From: Pelodera strongyloides
Taxonomy: Eukaryota; Nematoda; Chromadorea; Rhabditida; Rhabditidae
NCBI GenBank assembly: GCA_036852015.1
Contig: JAANDG010000158.1
Coordinates: 62,001-126,000, forward strand
Length of the DNA stretch: 64,000 nt
Direction of reading: 5' to 3'
Part shown: positions 53,093-64,000 of the stretch, in pieces
Layout of the letters: each line of letters begins with the position of its first letter
Numbering within the stretch: the first letter of the stretch is position 1
Made by a program: the position numbers and the translations under genes
The notes under the pieces: generated by a model
What the model was told of the DNA's origin: nothing
The model's database searches: none
The model's input: only the letters and a program-made list of their open reading frames with translations

Positions 53093-53345
53093 CGTTGTTG
53101 CCAAGGCTGTCAAGAGCGTACTTGGGGAGCACGCGGTTTGCGCACAATAATACTCAGCACAACTTTTGGCCCGACCATTTAAGAAAAGCAAAAACTTTGG
53201 GAAGAATATTGCTATTCGACTATTACAGAAGACAGTTCCTCTCAGACATATTTTTTCTGAATCATCAGCGGCAGAGGCAACGGTGTGACTGCGCCGATAG
53301 GAATTTTCGCTGAATTTTATGATCGGAACAAAAGTTTAGGATCCT

Positions 53346-53456
53346 GTCTCTCTTTTATTTTCTCTCTCCTTCGCTCCCTCCCTCTCTCTCTCTCTCTCTC
53401 TTCCCCTTCGCTCTCTCTCTCTCGCTCTCTCCCTCCCTCTCTCTCTCTCTCTCTCT

Positions 53457-53505
<49 letters not shown>
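53346..53505. repeat. CT microsatellite
   Basis: About 160 bp of CT repeats, the longest CT tract of the right-hand region. Confidence 0.93.
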
Positions 53506-53798
53506 CACTTAATTAAGTTGGCCTTTTGCAGAGAGACGTCAGCTTTTTCCCCAATGGAAAGTTGAGTAATGCATACATAAGAATATAAGGGAAGAGTTTT
53601 GTTTGCGTGGGCTAATTGTCCGCATGATACTGTGGAATTTACATGTAAGAAATATATAATGACGGCCCGCAAAGAATGATCAAAGTACAAGTTCAGCCAG
53701 TAATTTGTATGGATATTTTGCAATTAACCGACGACGCCAGCCTCATAGAGGTAATTTGCCAGATAAACACACGCTGCAACGAGTGCGGAAACAGACCT

Positions 53799-53961
53799 AG
53801 CAAGCGGTATAACAACCTTTTTTGAAACGAATACTGGATGCTGTAGTAGTGTATGCAATTACTGCGCGATTTTCTATTCTAATTATATTCAGTTGCATAC
53901 AACACATGGGAGTACAGGTGTCTAATATAGGTTTCAAGAACCGGCTGTTATTTTGCTTTAA
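53799..53961. mobile_element. TTAA-2 MITE
   Basis: Left edge AAGCGGTATAACAACC, right edge GCTGTTATTTTGCTTTAA. Confidence 0.8.
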
Positions 53962-54408
53962 ATGTTCATATGGTACAAAATGTGAAAATTCAGAACTAGA
54001 CGAAAAAAAAAGTTTAGGGAGAGGGTGGGTGCGAATTTCGTGTTGTGGTCCGAGATGGTAGAGGCGGCTAAGTGCAGCAAGGGTGCACGCGTACCAGTCA
54101 CGGGCATTTGTACCAATCGGACACAAAATTCGAAACTCGAAAAAAGGAACAGTAGGTTTTTTTATGATTATGCTGCAGAGAAAATTACTGATCTTGAAAA
54201 TGGTTAATAGTAAGTTCGCGTAGTCTTGAATAGAAAAAAATTTATCCAGGATGATCTTGGATGGGATAAGCAACGTCTAGTTTGCAGCCCCTATATTGGG
54301 CGGAACGAATGGAAAAGCTTGGCATTCACATTTTGTCTATGCGAAGAGAGGCAAAGTGTTACTGAATAAGGAGCACGCGAAATTGAGAGGTCTATGCAAA
54401 AGCCAGAG

Positions 54409-54469
54409 GGAGAGAGCGCTATAGAGAGAGAGTGCCAGAGGCACAGAGAGAGAGACAGATAGAGAGAGA

Positions 54470-54518
<49 letters not shown>

Positions 54519-54530
54519 GGGAGAGAGAGG
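54409..54530. repeat. GA microsatellite
   Basis: GA repeat with GATA interruptions, intergenic. Confidence 0.92.
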
Positions 54531-55020
54531 AGAGGTCATAAAGAGTGGCCCTGTACTCCTAGACCAGATCTAGGATGAATCATGGACTTGTTGCCGTCTA
54601 GACCTAGGAAGGGTAAAAAAAGGCAATGGACAAAAAATTTAAAGCAACAGGGCACGTGGTGCCAGGTATTATATGCAAATTATGTTCCACTTTCTGCCGC
54701 GTGTCATACGGCGTACAGCTCTTTTTCTGTGTAGAAGAAAATTCAGCACAACTTTGATTGCATGTGCCTGTCCCTGACTCCAAGAGTTAGCTTTGCACAC
54801 GAGCCGAATAAATAAGTAAATCTGTGAACGTCTATGTTTTCTATGTGGTTTTCTGTGAAATTCTCGCAGAATGACTATAAAAACAGCGAGTTTTTATGGT
54901 CAGCGTACTTCGAATTCGAATACAAAATTTATACCTGCACTAGGGACAGCGAAATCTGTAAACAGCGTTACTATAGAATTTGTAGTTAATTTCACGATTA
55001 TTTCGCGAAAATGGCATAAA

Positions 55021-55172
55021 CAGTTTTTCTCTCTTATTCTCTCTTTCTCTCTCTCTTTTCTCTCTCTCTTTTCGCTCTCTCCCTCTGTCTCTCTCCGGCG
55101 CTCTCTCTCGCTCTCTTTCTCTTTCTCTCTCTCTCTCTCTCTTTTCTCTCTTTCACTCTGTCTCTCTCGTTA
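55021..55172. repeat. CT-rich tract
   Basis: CT/TTTCT repeats, intergenic. Confidence 0.92.
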
Positions 55173-56137
55173 AATTATAAACTAAATGGACTTGGTCCCT
55201 CGTACAACGAGACAAATCAGCTGCGGAAGTTGGCCGCGAAAACTATATGGGTTGACATCTTTTTTCCTAGAAATTCACTCGCAGAAAAAAAACTTCAAAC
55301 GGTTTTAAAGGGAATGTCAAGCCGGTTTTGCATGTTGGGCTCAATAATCGGTTTATTTATTGTAGGTAAGAAAAGTGAAAACCAAAATAAACAAAATCTT
55401 TTGGATAAAAAGAAAAACAATTTCAAATCCCTCCAGAAAATGTCTTCACCATAGTATTTCGGATTTTGGCTTCAGACCAATGTATTCACTGAAGCCACGG
55501 CGTGTTTGAACGGACGCGACGCACTCCAACTGCGGCGCGGTCCACTGTGATATTGAGCTGCCCTATTGATTGATCCAAATGTGATTTTGTTCACATTTAT
55601 GACAAAATTTTAATTGTTTTCAATCGATGGGTATACTTCTTTGTGCGCCTTTCGAGATTCACTTCATCTGCTTAAAGGAGATGCCTTCTGCGCAGAATCC
55701 CCCTTGTCATTCCCTTTAATAAATACATGAAGACCTGACTCATTATCAAAACTAAAGGAAATTCATCAAGAGGTATTCTTAGAGGTCCCAAACTAAGTGT
55801 TGGTTTCAGTTTTGTTTTGGCTTCAAAACAATAGGTTTCACAGTAATATACGGTCTTATTACTATAGAAAATAAAAGGTATATTGGTAATGCTCAGCGGC
55901 TAGGGGAATGAACAGTGATCGGATAAAGGTTCAGGCGCAGACTATGTAGGAAACCGTTTTCCAGAAAAAAAGAGCTCGTGATTCTGTAAATAATGAAGCT
56001 TCAAACAGATGAAGATCTTTACAAACAAAGTGAGGTGGAGTTCATGCGGACGAAGTTTGAACAGAAGTTTCTCGAATACAAACATTTCAAAGAAAGCAAG
56101 CACGCACTGAATCGAAACGCGAAACGGTGGTGGCCAA

Positions 56138-56345
56138 AAAAAACTCCTCGCCCAGACATCGCCAGGTACTCGCCAGGTTTGCCCGGCGAAAGGGCTGGAC
56201 GAAAAGGCGAAAATCGATGCAGAAACAGATAAAAGGGTGCGCGGCGCTTCCGCACAATGTTCGCCCGGTGTTTTTTAGAAAGGGTTTAGAATGTACTCGC
56301 CCGGACCTGGCGCCGGTCCGGCGAAGACTGGGCGAGATCTAGGCG
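56138..56345. mobile_element. Foldback built of TCGCCAGG words
   Basis: Left CTCGCCCAGACATCGCCAGG and right inverse (TCGCCCAGTCTTCGCC). A degenerate relative lies at 59313-59400. Confidence 0.6.
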
Positions 56346-56752
56346 TACCTGTTTTTTTTTTCGTGCACCAGCCGAGTTTCGTCAGTGTATTGTTCAATTT
56401 CTACCAAATTTGTTTGCGTACTAAGGAGTCTATACTATTTAGATAAACTATAGTTTAACTTTAATCCCCTTATTTATTTACGTTCACTTAAAGATCTTAC
56501 TGTTAGGCCATGAAACGGTGTGTACTCTTACATTTGGGAACCTCTCGCTCTGTGAGCCGTGAATGCGCAGCGCACTCCTCATTTGTGCTCACCAAGTGGT
56601 ACAGAAATAACGCACCTCGCGTGCGCTGCGCCAAATGGGAGCCAGTAGCGCGCCACAAACCGGCGTTCACAAAAATCCCCTCTTTTACACGTTGCCTACT
56701 TTTAGTCGCACAAAAAAATCCGCATTGTTTCTTGAACTTACTATGATCCTTG

Positions 56753-57052
56753 TTCCGAGCATTTCCCGCGGAAAAACCAGCTAGGTTATTACTTGTTTCC
56801 TACTCGGTTTTTAGTCGGAAAAAGCTCGGAAAACGAAAGTTTGTCGGAAAATGCTCGGAAAATCCGCGGGAAATGCTCGGAAACGGACAAACAGACAGCT
56901 CCCGAGCTCGGCCCGCCTATTTTCCGAGCTCGGCCCGAGAACCTCAAAGTTTCCGAGCTTTTTCCGAGAATCTTCTCGGAGAATACTCGGGAAATAGACG
57001 GAAAATCCTCGGAAACGCGTAGTTTCTCGGAAAATGCTCGGGATTCATTAAC
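56753..57052. mobile_element. Foldback built of CTCGGAAA words
   Basis: TTCCGAGCATTTCCCG at left and the inverse AAAATGCTCGGGA at right. About 15 CTCGG/CCGAG words in both senses between them. Confidence 0.6.
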
Positions 57053-59312
57053 GGAGTCATGCGATGCTTCGTTTTCTGTTTACCGTATGTTGGTTACAGT
57101 AATAAACAGTCAGCATGGCACTATGATCTTCAACATAAAATAAAATAAAATAAAAATGAAAACCCACTGTTGAATATCTTCATGTCGCTCGATTACATAA
57201 GTATATTGTGGTCCAATAAGACGTGTAGTTTCCAGTGTTTCTAGCGACAGCTTTCCTGAAAGGAAAACTTGTTGCTTTGGAGTTTTAGATGAAAAAATTT
57301 ACAGGCGAAAATAATAGAAGAAATTCGAGAAATAATAAAATAATGTAAAATAGTTGTTCGGAAAGACGCGTAGGTTTTGTTTTGAACGAAAATTAGGAAG
57401 AAAAACAACGGTAGACAACTGCGCGCTGCGTTGTTTTGCGCTGCATTGGTACGCCGCGAGATTTTTCGATGAATTTTCGGACAAAATGGTCTATGACACT
57501 CTAAAGAAATTCACAAATGATTCTATCAAAGGAGGAGAAATTTAAAATGTCTGTATATCAAACGCCGGAAATTCGAATAAAACGTTTAGTCACAGATACA
57601 TACGGAAACACAGTTTACACGTCGTTTAGTATGTGACCACGTGCAGCCACTTACGCACATGGACGAAAACTCATTTGAAGCGATATAGCAGCCGGTTTTT
57701 GAAACGTATATTGGACAATTGCATGGGGGTCGAAGTGTGGTCCAATTGGGGACAATTTTTTATTTTAGTCATACTCACTTGCATATAATACATGGGAATG
57801 CGGCTATTTAACATACGTTTCACAAACCGGTCGTTCAATCGCTTCAAAGATTTTACAAGTGCTGCGCGGCGTCGCTTTACCAGCAAAGTGTGCCAGACAT
57901 GCGCCAAATAAGGGCCGAAATATAGCGGATGGCTGGTATAAGTTCTCCCTAAGTACTAGTGACACCTCCTGTCAACTTTCGCAACCCAATTTGACATAAA
58001 AATATGGTTTAAATCCGGGTGCAATAAAAACTGACTTTGCTATGTAACTATAATAGTTTACGACATTCTCGCATCATCGTTGTTTGCATCAGTTTAGGAT
58101 ACTTTTTGATCGCTCACACTGAAAAGGGTGCATTTGGCGTATTTGCACGACTTAAACGGTTATGTAATATGTCACACAATCAGCTTTTTCGAAAAGATGG
58201 GTTTCGAAATCAAATGTATTTTGGTGTTGAAGTATCCTATTAAAGCGAATAGTTCTACGTTATAGCAAGTACCGTAGTGTACATGTAGAATGTAGAAGTT
58301 GCAATTCGTAGCACTGCTTTATTTCTGCAGTTTTCGTGATGCGCTACGCTATTATTCCATGAAGTTATATAAAGTACCACTAAAAGTGCAAGTGTCAGAC
58401 GCACGTTCACATGCGAGCCTGCTACTAAACTTTTTGGTTGATCAAGTTGACGAATTTTGGTTCCGATAGCTACATATGTAGGTCGTAGAGCCTTGAAGGT
58501 TGAATGAATTAAATATCTATTTCATATTGAAAATATAATTTCGGTTATGGTTCAGCGGTGTTTTGTACTAAAATCCTATCCTATAGAACATAGTGATGTG
58601 ATATGCAAGATTTCAATTTTTGATACGATTTGTGGCAACAAACCCACGTGCGGAACGAACTTGTCATGCGTGAAATATAGAGGCAAATCTTTAGGAAAAG
58701 AGCATTTTGGTCGATTAAAGTTTTACTTTTTTTTAAAGTTAAACTCCTCGTTCAAGTTAAATACTCAACTGGATCATTATAAATTATTGCGGTGACATAG
58801 CAAAGCGATACAAAAATGGGCTTTAAAAAATTTATAGCATCGTCAAAATTAACTCGCCACCTACGACGTACAATATGTGTTTTCAAAATGGCAAACATTT
58901 CAAGTTCAAAAGGAACATAAAACATTTTTAAAGCAATCTACACGCAGAATTTCAAAACAGCACGAATATACTATTCAGGATACAGTTAGCACGAGTGCAA
59001 AATTGCTAGAGATCAAACACACAATATATATACATTTGTTTTTGGAGGCTGGGGGCGGAGTCAATCTCTAAGTGCATGCAGTAAGAGTTAAACCTGGATT
59101 AAGTTTTGTTTAGTTACTATTACGTAAGTATGATAGTGTGATCTGCATGCCACAAAAACAAAATGATCATACAGTACAAAATAAGTGATCAAAAAACGCA
59201 TAGAGTTGAGACATCCTACATACAAAGGTCAGAATATGTAGAGTAAACATCTTATATTGTAAAAGTTATATGGTTGAAAGCCAGATTACAAAATTTGTAT
59301 CTTCTGGAATTT
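57053..59312. other. Intergenic, apart from one TTAA-2 MITE
   Basis: AT-rich. No coherent exon series was found. The 82-codon frame at 58547-58795 has no recognisable motif. Confidence 0.5.
57675..57846. mobile_element. TTAA-2 MITE
   Basis: Termini TTGAAGCGATATAGCAGCCG and the inverse ending CGCTTCAA. Both TTAA edges carry the same A-to-G (T-to-C) change. Confidence 0.8.
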
Positions 59313-59536
59313 ATGGGCGTTTTCTTAACTATCGCCAGACTTTCGCCAGGTGCTCGCCATCTAATAGCCGCCCAACTTTTTAGCGCCAGCCAGATATTTG
59401 CGGACACAGACTGAGTTTTACCGGTTAGCGAATAGAGGCTGTACCTAATCATCCCATATATCTCACGGGAGCTGAATTTCCGTTGGCCGAAAAATGACTA
59501 GCTATCCAATATCCCTACAGTGGAAATAAATATTAT

Positions 59537-59690
59537 TTAATGCGATATAATGGCCGTATTTGGACAACCGCATTCCCAGATATAGTATGCATATTAATAT
59601 AGAAACGCACAATTATCGTGCAGCAATTTGCATACAATGTATTGGAATGCAGCGTCCGGCATGCGCTTCCAAACTTACTGTACTAATTAA
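59537..59690. mobile_element. Diverged TTAA-2 MITE
   Basis: TTAATGCGATATAATGGCCG at left, ACTGTACTAATTAA at right; centre with AATTTGCATAC. Confidence 0.7.
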
Positions 59691-59705
59691 CTGTGAGGCA
59701 AAATA

Positions 59706-59887
59706 TTAAAGCAAAATACCGGCCGGTTTTTGAAACACATCGAGTACCCCAGCATTCTTATGCATCTTATGCAAATTAAGATAAATTAGAATAAAAAATC
59801 AAGCTAAATTCGAGCAAATTAGCATAAATACGTGAGAATTCGGTTGTCCGCGATGCGTTTCAAAAACCAGCCGGTATTTTGCTTTAA
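59706..59887 (+). mobile_element. TTAA-1 MITE
   Basis: TTAA edges and near-consensus termini (AGCAAAATACCGG). Confidence 0.87.
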
Positions 59888-60335
59888 TCGAAGAGAAGTG
59901 TACGTTGAAACATCTAATAAGAGCAAGAACATCCGGCGCTATTTATGTTATTTATGTGCGTAGACACGATATTCAAACACGTCAGGCTACTAAACTCCCA
60001 ACACAGGATCGCGTGCTTTTGAAGTCATTTTTTATTTTCATACATATGTAAACAAGCTGAGATTTGTGAATTGTTAATGTTCAGGCGGGACCAAAATTGT
60101 TCTAGAAGAAAATTAAAAATACGCCGCAATTGTACTGAATATACCGTATGCTGTGGCTGTTATTGTAAGGAACTACCGTATGCTGCTAAGAGCCGATTTA
60201 CTACAGTAAGAACAAAAGTTGGATTCACAGAGAATCTTTGAAACCCAAAACGAAACAATTTTTGATGTTCTAGAATAACCAGCACCCACTGGCCCTAGCG
60301 CTACCTCGGTGCAACCTTTTGATCTAGGTCTAGAT

Positions 60336-60522
60336 TTAAAGCGAAATACCGGTGGGTTTTTGAAACACATCGAGTACCCCAGCTTTCTTATGCAGCTTAT
60401 GCAAACGAGCATAAATTAGAATAAAAAATCGAGCTAAATTCGAGCAACTTTACATAAATACGTAAGAATGCAGTTGTCCACGATCCGTTTCAAAAACCGG
60501 CCGCTATTCCGCTATTCGCTTG
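60336..60522 (+). mobile_element. TTAA-1 MITE
   Basis: Left TTAA intact; the right end carries an extra CGCTATTC and ends TTGA. Confidence 0.83.
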
Positions 60523-61112
60523 AATATTGGAAGCATACAAAAAAGGTCACCAAACCTCAAAAAGTGCTATTCTTGAAAACTTCATTGGAATATCTACTCA
60601 ACGTATTCAAAAAAAAATACATATACATTTTGAAAATACATATGTCTATGCGCCAAAACAATTTGTAAGTTATAAATCAAATTTATCCGAATCCATTAGT
60701 ACTAGTATTGTTTAGTTCCCATGCCTCATACGTTATGCTTAAACAAATTAAATAAATTTGTCAGGAAGGCTGTACGACTTCAAAACACATTTCTTAGCCG
60801 CCAACAAAACAGTAATTATTATTTAGTGTGAATTACCAAGTTAGCGCATAACAAGTGTTGTTTTCGCTACAAAACTGGAACTGTTAGCGGGCATTACTTC
60901 GATAATTAAAATAAAGTACATGTAAAGTGTACTTACGGTTAAAGGCAAAGTTGTATGTTCATATTCAAAATTGACTGACTGGCTTACCATAAAAAAAAAG
61001 AAACCTCTCTTTCGTTATGTGACCAATGAAAACCAATGTGGAACAATAGAATTTACACATCATTACTATGTTTTTATTCAAAAAAAAAGAAGCTCTTAAA
61101 GGACTGGTTCTG

Positions 61113-61287
61113 TTAAAGCGATATAACAACCGGTTTTTGAAAGAGATTTTGGATAACTACACTCCGGCGCCTGATATTGTAATTAGATTGAGCAGTCTCG
61201 CGCAGTTATTTTCGTACGCTACATGCGGGTGGGAATACAGCAAAGCGTCCAACATGCGTTTCCAAACAGACTGTTATATCGCTTTAA
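61113..61287. mobile_element. TTAA-2 MITE flanked by a longer direct repeat
   Basis: TTAA edges, termini AGCGATATAACAACCGG and inverse. The 14-bp stretch GACTGGTTCTGTTA precedes the element and recurs immediately after it. Confidence 0.82.
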
Positions 61288-61898
61288 AGTGACTGGTTCT
61301 GTTAAAGAAGATCATTGACATGGTATAGGCGCATAGAAGTAAACGTTTACATCTGGCTCAGAAGCCTAAAAACGTTTAGTGTACTAGAAGCCCTAAAACG
61401 TTGGTTGACATGCTAAACAGCTAAACTGAAGAAGCTAAATAAACAGAAAATTTAAAATTTTGGTGAGCCTGAACCCTGCACAGTATTATCAAGCATCGAG
61501 CAATATCTCTCTATTGTCACTATAAATAACCATAAAACAACACATTTCGTACAATAAACCACTTTTTTATACTTTTCGAACCATGTAATTATCTTCTATA
61601 CAACAGGTACAGTTTAATGATGTTATACTGGTTGAATTTAATACTCCGCCCAGCCCAGTTTTTTATTTGAAAACAAAATGTACGCCAAACATCACGTTTT
61701 TAACGAGCAGGAACCAAAAAGATCGAAATAAAAAATTTTACAAAGGCAAAAAGTGAACCTTTTGGACCTATAGTTTGTTTTACTGTCGGTGGTGGAATTC
61801 AATTAAGATTGGGAAAAAATTGACAATATTTGCAGCAACTTATTGCAGGCTGGCCGGCCTCCAACAACAAGGACAAGGGACAAGGTGCCCCGGTCCCT

Positions 61899-62071
61899 TT
61901 AAAGCGAAATACCGGCCGTTTTTTGAAATTCATCGAGTACACCAGCAGTCTTATGCAGCATATGCAAATGGGCATAAATTAGAATAAAAAATCGAGCTAA
62001 ATTCGAGTAATAAGCATAAATACATAGTTGTCCACGGTGCGTTTCAAAAACCGGCCGGTATTCCGCTCTAA
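61899..62071 (+). mobile_element. TTAA-1 MITE
   Basis: Left TTAA intact, right edge CTAA. Confidence 0.85.
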
Positions 62072-62787
62072 AAAAAGATACACATTTACAGTTACAGATA
62101 TGGTTACTGGTAGTGTCATTTCCTGTGCACGGTATCATTCATTCATTCATTACAAAATAATTAAAACATGGCGTAACTCCCCTTTAAGTTAAGCTGTCCG
62201 TAAACAATTTTCTATTCAAATTGTCAATAAGCTAATTGGTTGCAATATACTTTATTTACAAGCAAAAACATTATTTCATAAGAAAATATAATGAATAACA
62301 AATTTTGGTCGTACAATTTTCATATACACTGTTTGTGAGATCAAAATGGTCATTACTTCATTGCAAGCCTGGGGCTCATCAAAATAAAATGAAATCGATA
62401 ATTAAAAATAAATTAAAAACAAGGTTCATAACTTCGCAGATACTGTATACTAAACAACAACTTACAGTAAGAAATTAGAATTTATGATTTTAATATTCAC
62501 AATTTTTATAGTGGTCTACAACCACTGACACTACATGACAATTTAAATGCTGTCATGCGAAAGAGCACTACTAATGCAAATTGCAAAACGCAACCAAATA
62601 CACAGAAATGACAAAAATAGCGCTCAAAAATGAGGAGATATATAATTGGGTAAGCAATAATAAATGGAATGAAATTCCAAACATTTCAATAATATATTTT
62701 ACATAAGTATCACCTGGGCGGCTTTGCGTGAGAACGTTTGAGTTTGAGCTAGAGGGGATATAAAGTAAGACCACATCCAGAAGCAAA

Positions 62788-62896
62788 AGCCATATTCACT
62801 ACTACGATTCCCGCGGGGAACTATTCCCTGTGGACACAAGATTGGTGGAAGTCGAGGGAAAATACAAAAGATCCCCCTCGGGGAATACGGTCTCTG
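62788..62896. mobile_element. ATTCACTACTACG MITE
   Basis: GCCATATTCACTACTACGAT at left and GGGGAATACGGTCTC at right, sharing the GGGGAACTATTCCCTG word. Third copy of the family. Confidence 0.65.
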
Positions 62897-63090
62897 CTGC
62901 TCAATCAGGTTCGTAACCAAGCTCACTCAAACAATACACGGATACGCTCGGTGAAATTCAATACTATTACAAAGCAAGACCTGAGTCTTGAATCCCATAT
63001 GCATAGAAGAGCGCTAGATCAATCTCGCACGCGTGCTAATTGTTTGCTCAGGTTAGGCCCGCGGGCGGTCTAGGTGGTACCTAGGCCTAC

Positions 63091-63897
63091 CTAGGCCTGC
63101 GGCTGTTGTTGTATAAGGGCCTGGTCTCGTGCACGCTCACGTTTAGAAGAGACGCAGGCGACCACAGACGCGATGGATAGGAAGACGAGCACGATGCATC
63201 GATACAACACTGAAGAGAGACGTGGAGGTTAGATATGTTTAGAGAGAGGAGGAAATAAAGGTTCGGTGACTTTTAAGGGTTTGTTTGGGAAAAACAAAGA
63301 GTAAATCATTCTGCGACCAAGGCATCAGAATGTTAGATGATCAGCACCAACTTTTGAATTTCCGCCTGAAAGGTATCCCAACCCTTTGAAAGATAGTTAG
63401 GTAAACATTGTCCCGACGCGTGCCACCCTAATTTACTTAGTTCGATTTTATATATAGTGATGCATCCCGATGTGTTCGGTCAAAAAGTTAGTTACCCCTT
63501 AAATACAAACTCGGGTTACGGGACACGAACCGTCATTTAGTTAGGCAACACACTAGTTACAATTACATTACTTTTCCGAAAAGGTATACACCACGAGATA
63601 ATTCACCACAACGTTTTGAAAAACAAACTTTATTTATGCGCCACAAATGGGTCACGAACACGAATCCATGAAAAGTTGCAGACATAGTTATCTTTTACAA
63701 GATAAATAATGTACTGCTAGTCCACAGGAAATTACAGTAAACCAAAACAAAAAAGGCACACACCTTGAATCCTCATCACACCGTCGAGTCCCCATTTTGG
63801 CGGGAGATTCAAAAACTCGCTTAGCATAGGGTTCGTGCTCAACTGGAAACCGACTGCGTGCATGAAGCATACGGATTGGATTCCGAAGGGAATGTGC
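63091..63897 (-). CDS. 3' end of an unrecognised membrane protein (partial)
   Basis: Two exons, 63764-63897 and 63091-63209, have good acceptors (TTTCAG, CTTCAG) and a GTGTGT donor. They join in phase (1+2 nt) into a frame containing HIPFGIQSVCFMHAVGF, FLNLPPKWGLDGVMRIQ, one strong TM segment (LYRCIVLVFLSIASVVACV) and a polar tail SKRERARDQALIQQQPQA before TAG. The tail follows the membrane segment, so it is probably cytosolic. I do not recognise the family. A second open frame runs through 63764-63897 but does not join the TM exon. The 5' part lies beyond the window. Confidence 0.5.
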
Positions 63898-64000
63898 CTG
63901 AAATTCGTGAAAGGGTACGGTATCATAATTATACCCAACGTAACATGACGTCATCACTTAGCAATACAGAAGTTGATATATGATACAGTAGTTTAAAAAA

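Overview
This is a eukaryotic, animal-type genomic window. The genes are split into many small exons of 60-250 bp with GT-AG introns. They encode metazoan solute carriers and are embedded in non-coding DNA packed with foldback and MITE transposons, tRNA-derived SINEs and microsatellites. I cannot fix the taxon. Short interstitial TTAGGC tracts resemble the nematode telomere unit, but they are too short and degenerate to prove a nematode; an invertebrate is the safest reading. Every supported gene lies on the minus strand.

Layout. (1) Two direct tandem copies of a block of about 17.3 kb fill 719-17862 (unit A) and 17863-35500 (unit B). Each unit carries, right to left, a 17-exon SLC17-family transporter (A 9207-17747, B 27401-35383) followed by a small five-exon gene for a secreted protein of unknown family (A 3746-7657, B 19948-25894). 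The left end of each unit also holds relic exons of an older third SLC17 copy. (2) 35501-38414 is intergenic and includes the only native upstream flank of the SLC17 genes. (3) 38415-49567 is a complete 15-exon SLC41/MgtE-type Mg2+ transporter gene with two MgtE-like halves. (4) 49568-63090 shows no gene I can support, only repeats and a duplicated fragment of SLC41 exon 1. (5) 63091-63897 holds the last two exons of an unrecognised membrane protein that continues beyond the window.

The duplicates have unequal fates. Unit B keeps the native promoter side and an intact secreted-protein gene. In unit A the duplication junction lies about 115 bp upstream of the SLC17 start codon, the secreted-protein gene carries an 8-nt frameshifting deletion, and SLC17 exon 7 ends at a GC rather than a GT donor.

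The two units also act as a before-and-after record of transposition. Several TTAA-flanked foldback elements occur in one unit, while the other still shows the empty site. Pairs of elements abut by sharing one TTAA, one foldback contains a satellite apparently amplified from its own terminus, and two TTAGGC-like tracts sit between direct duplications. I see no defence system, CRISPR array or viral gene.
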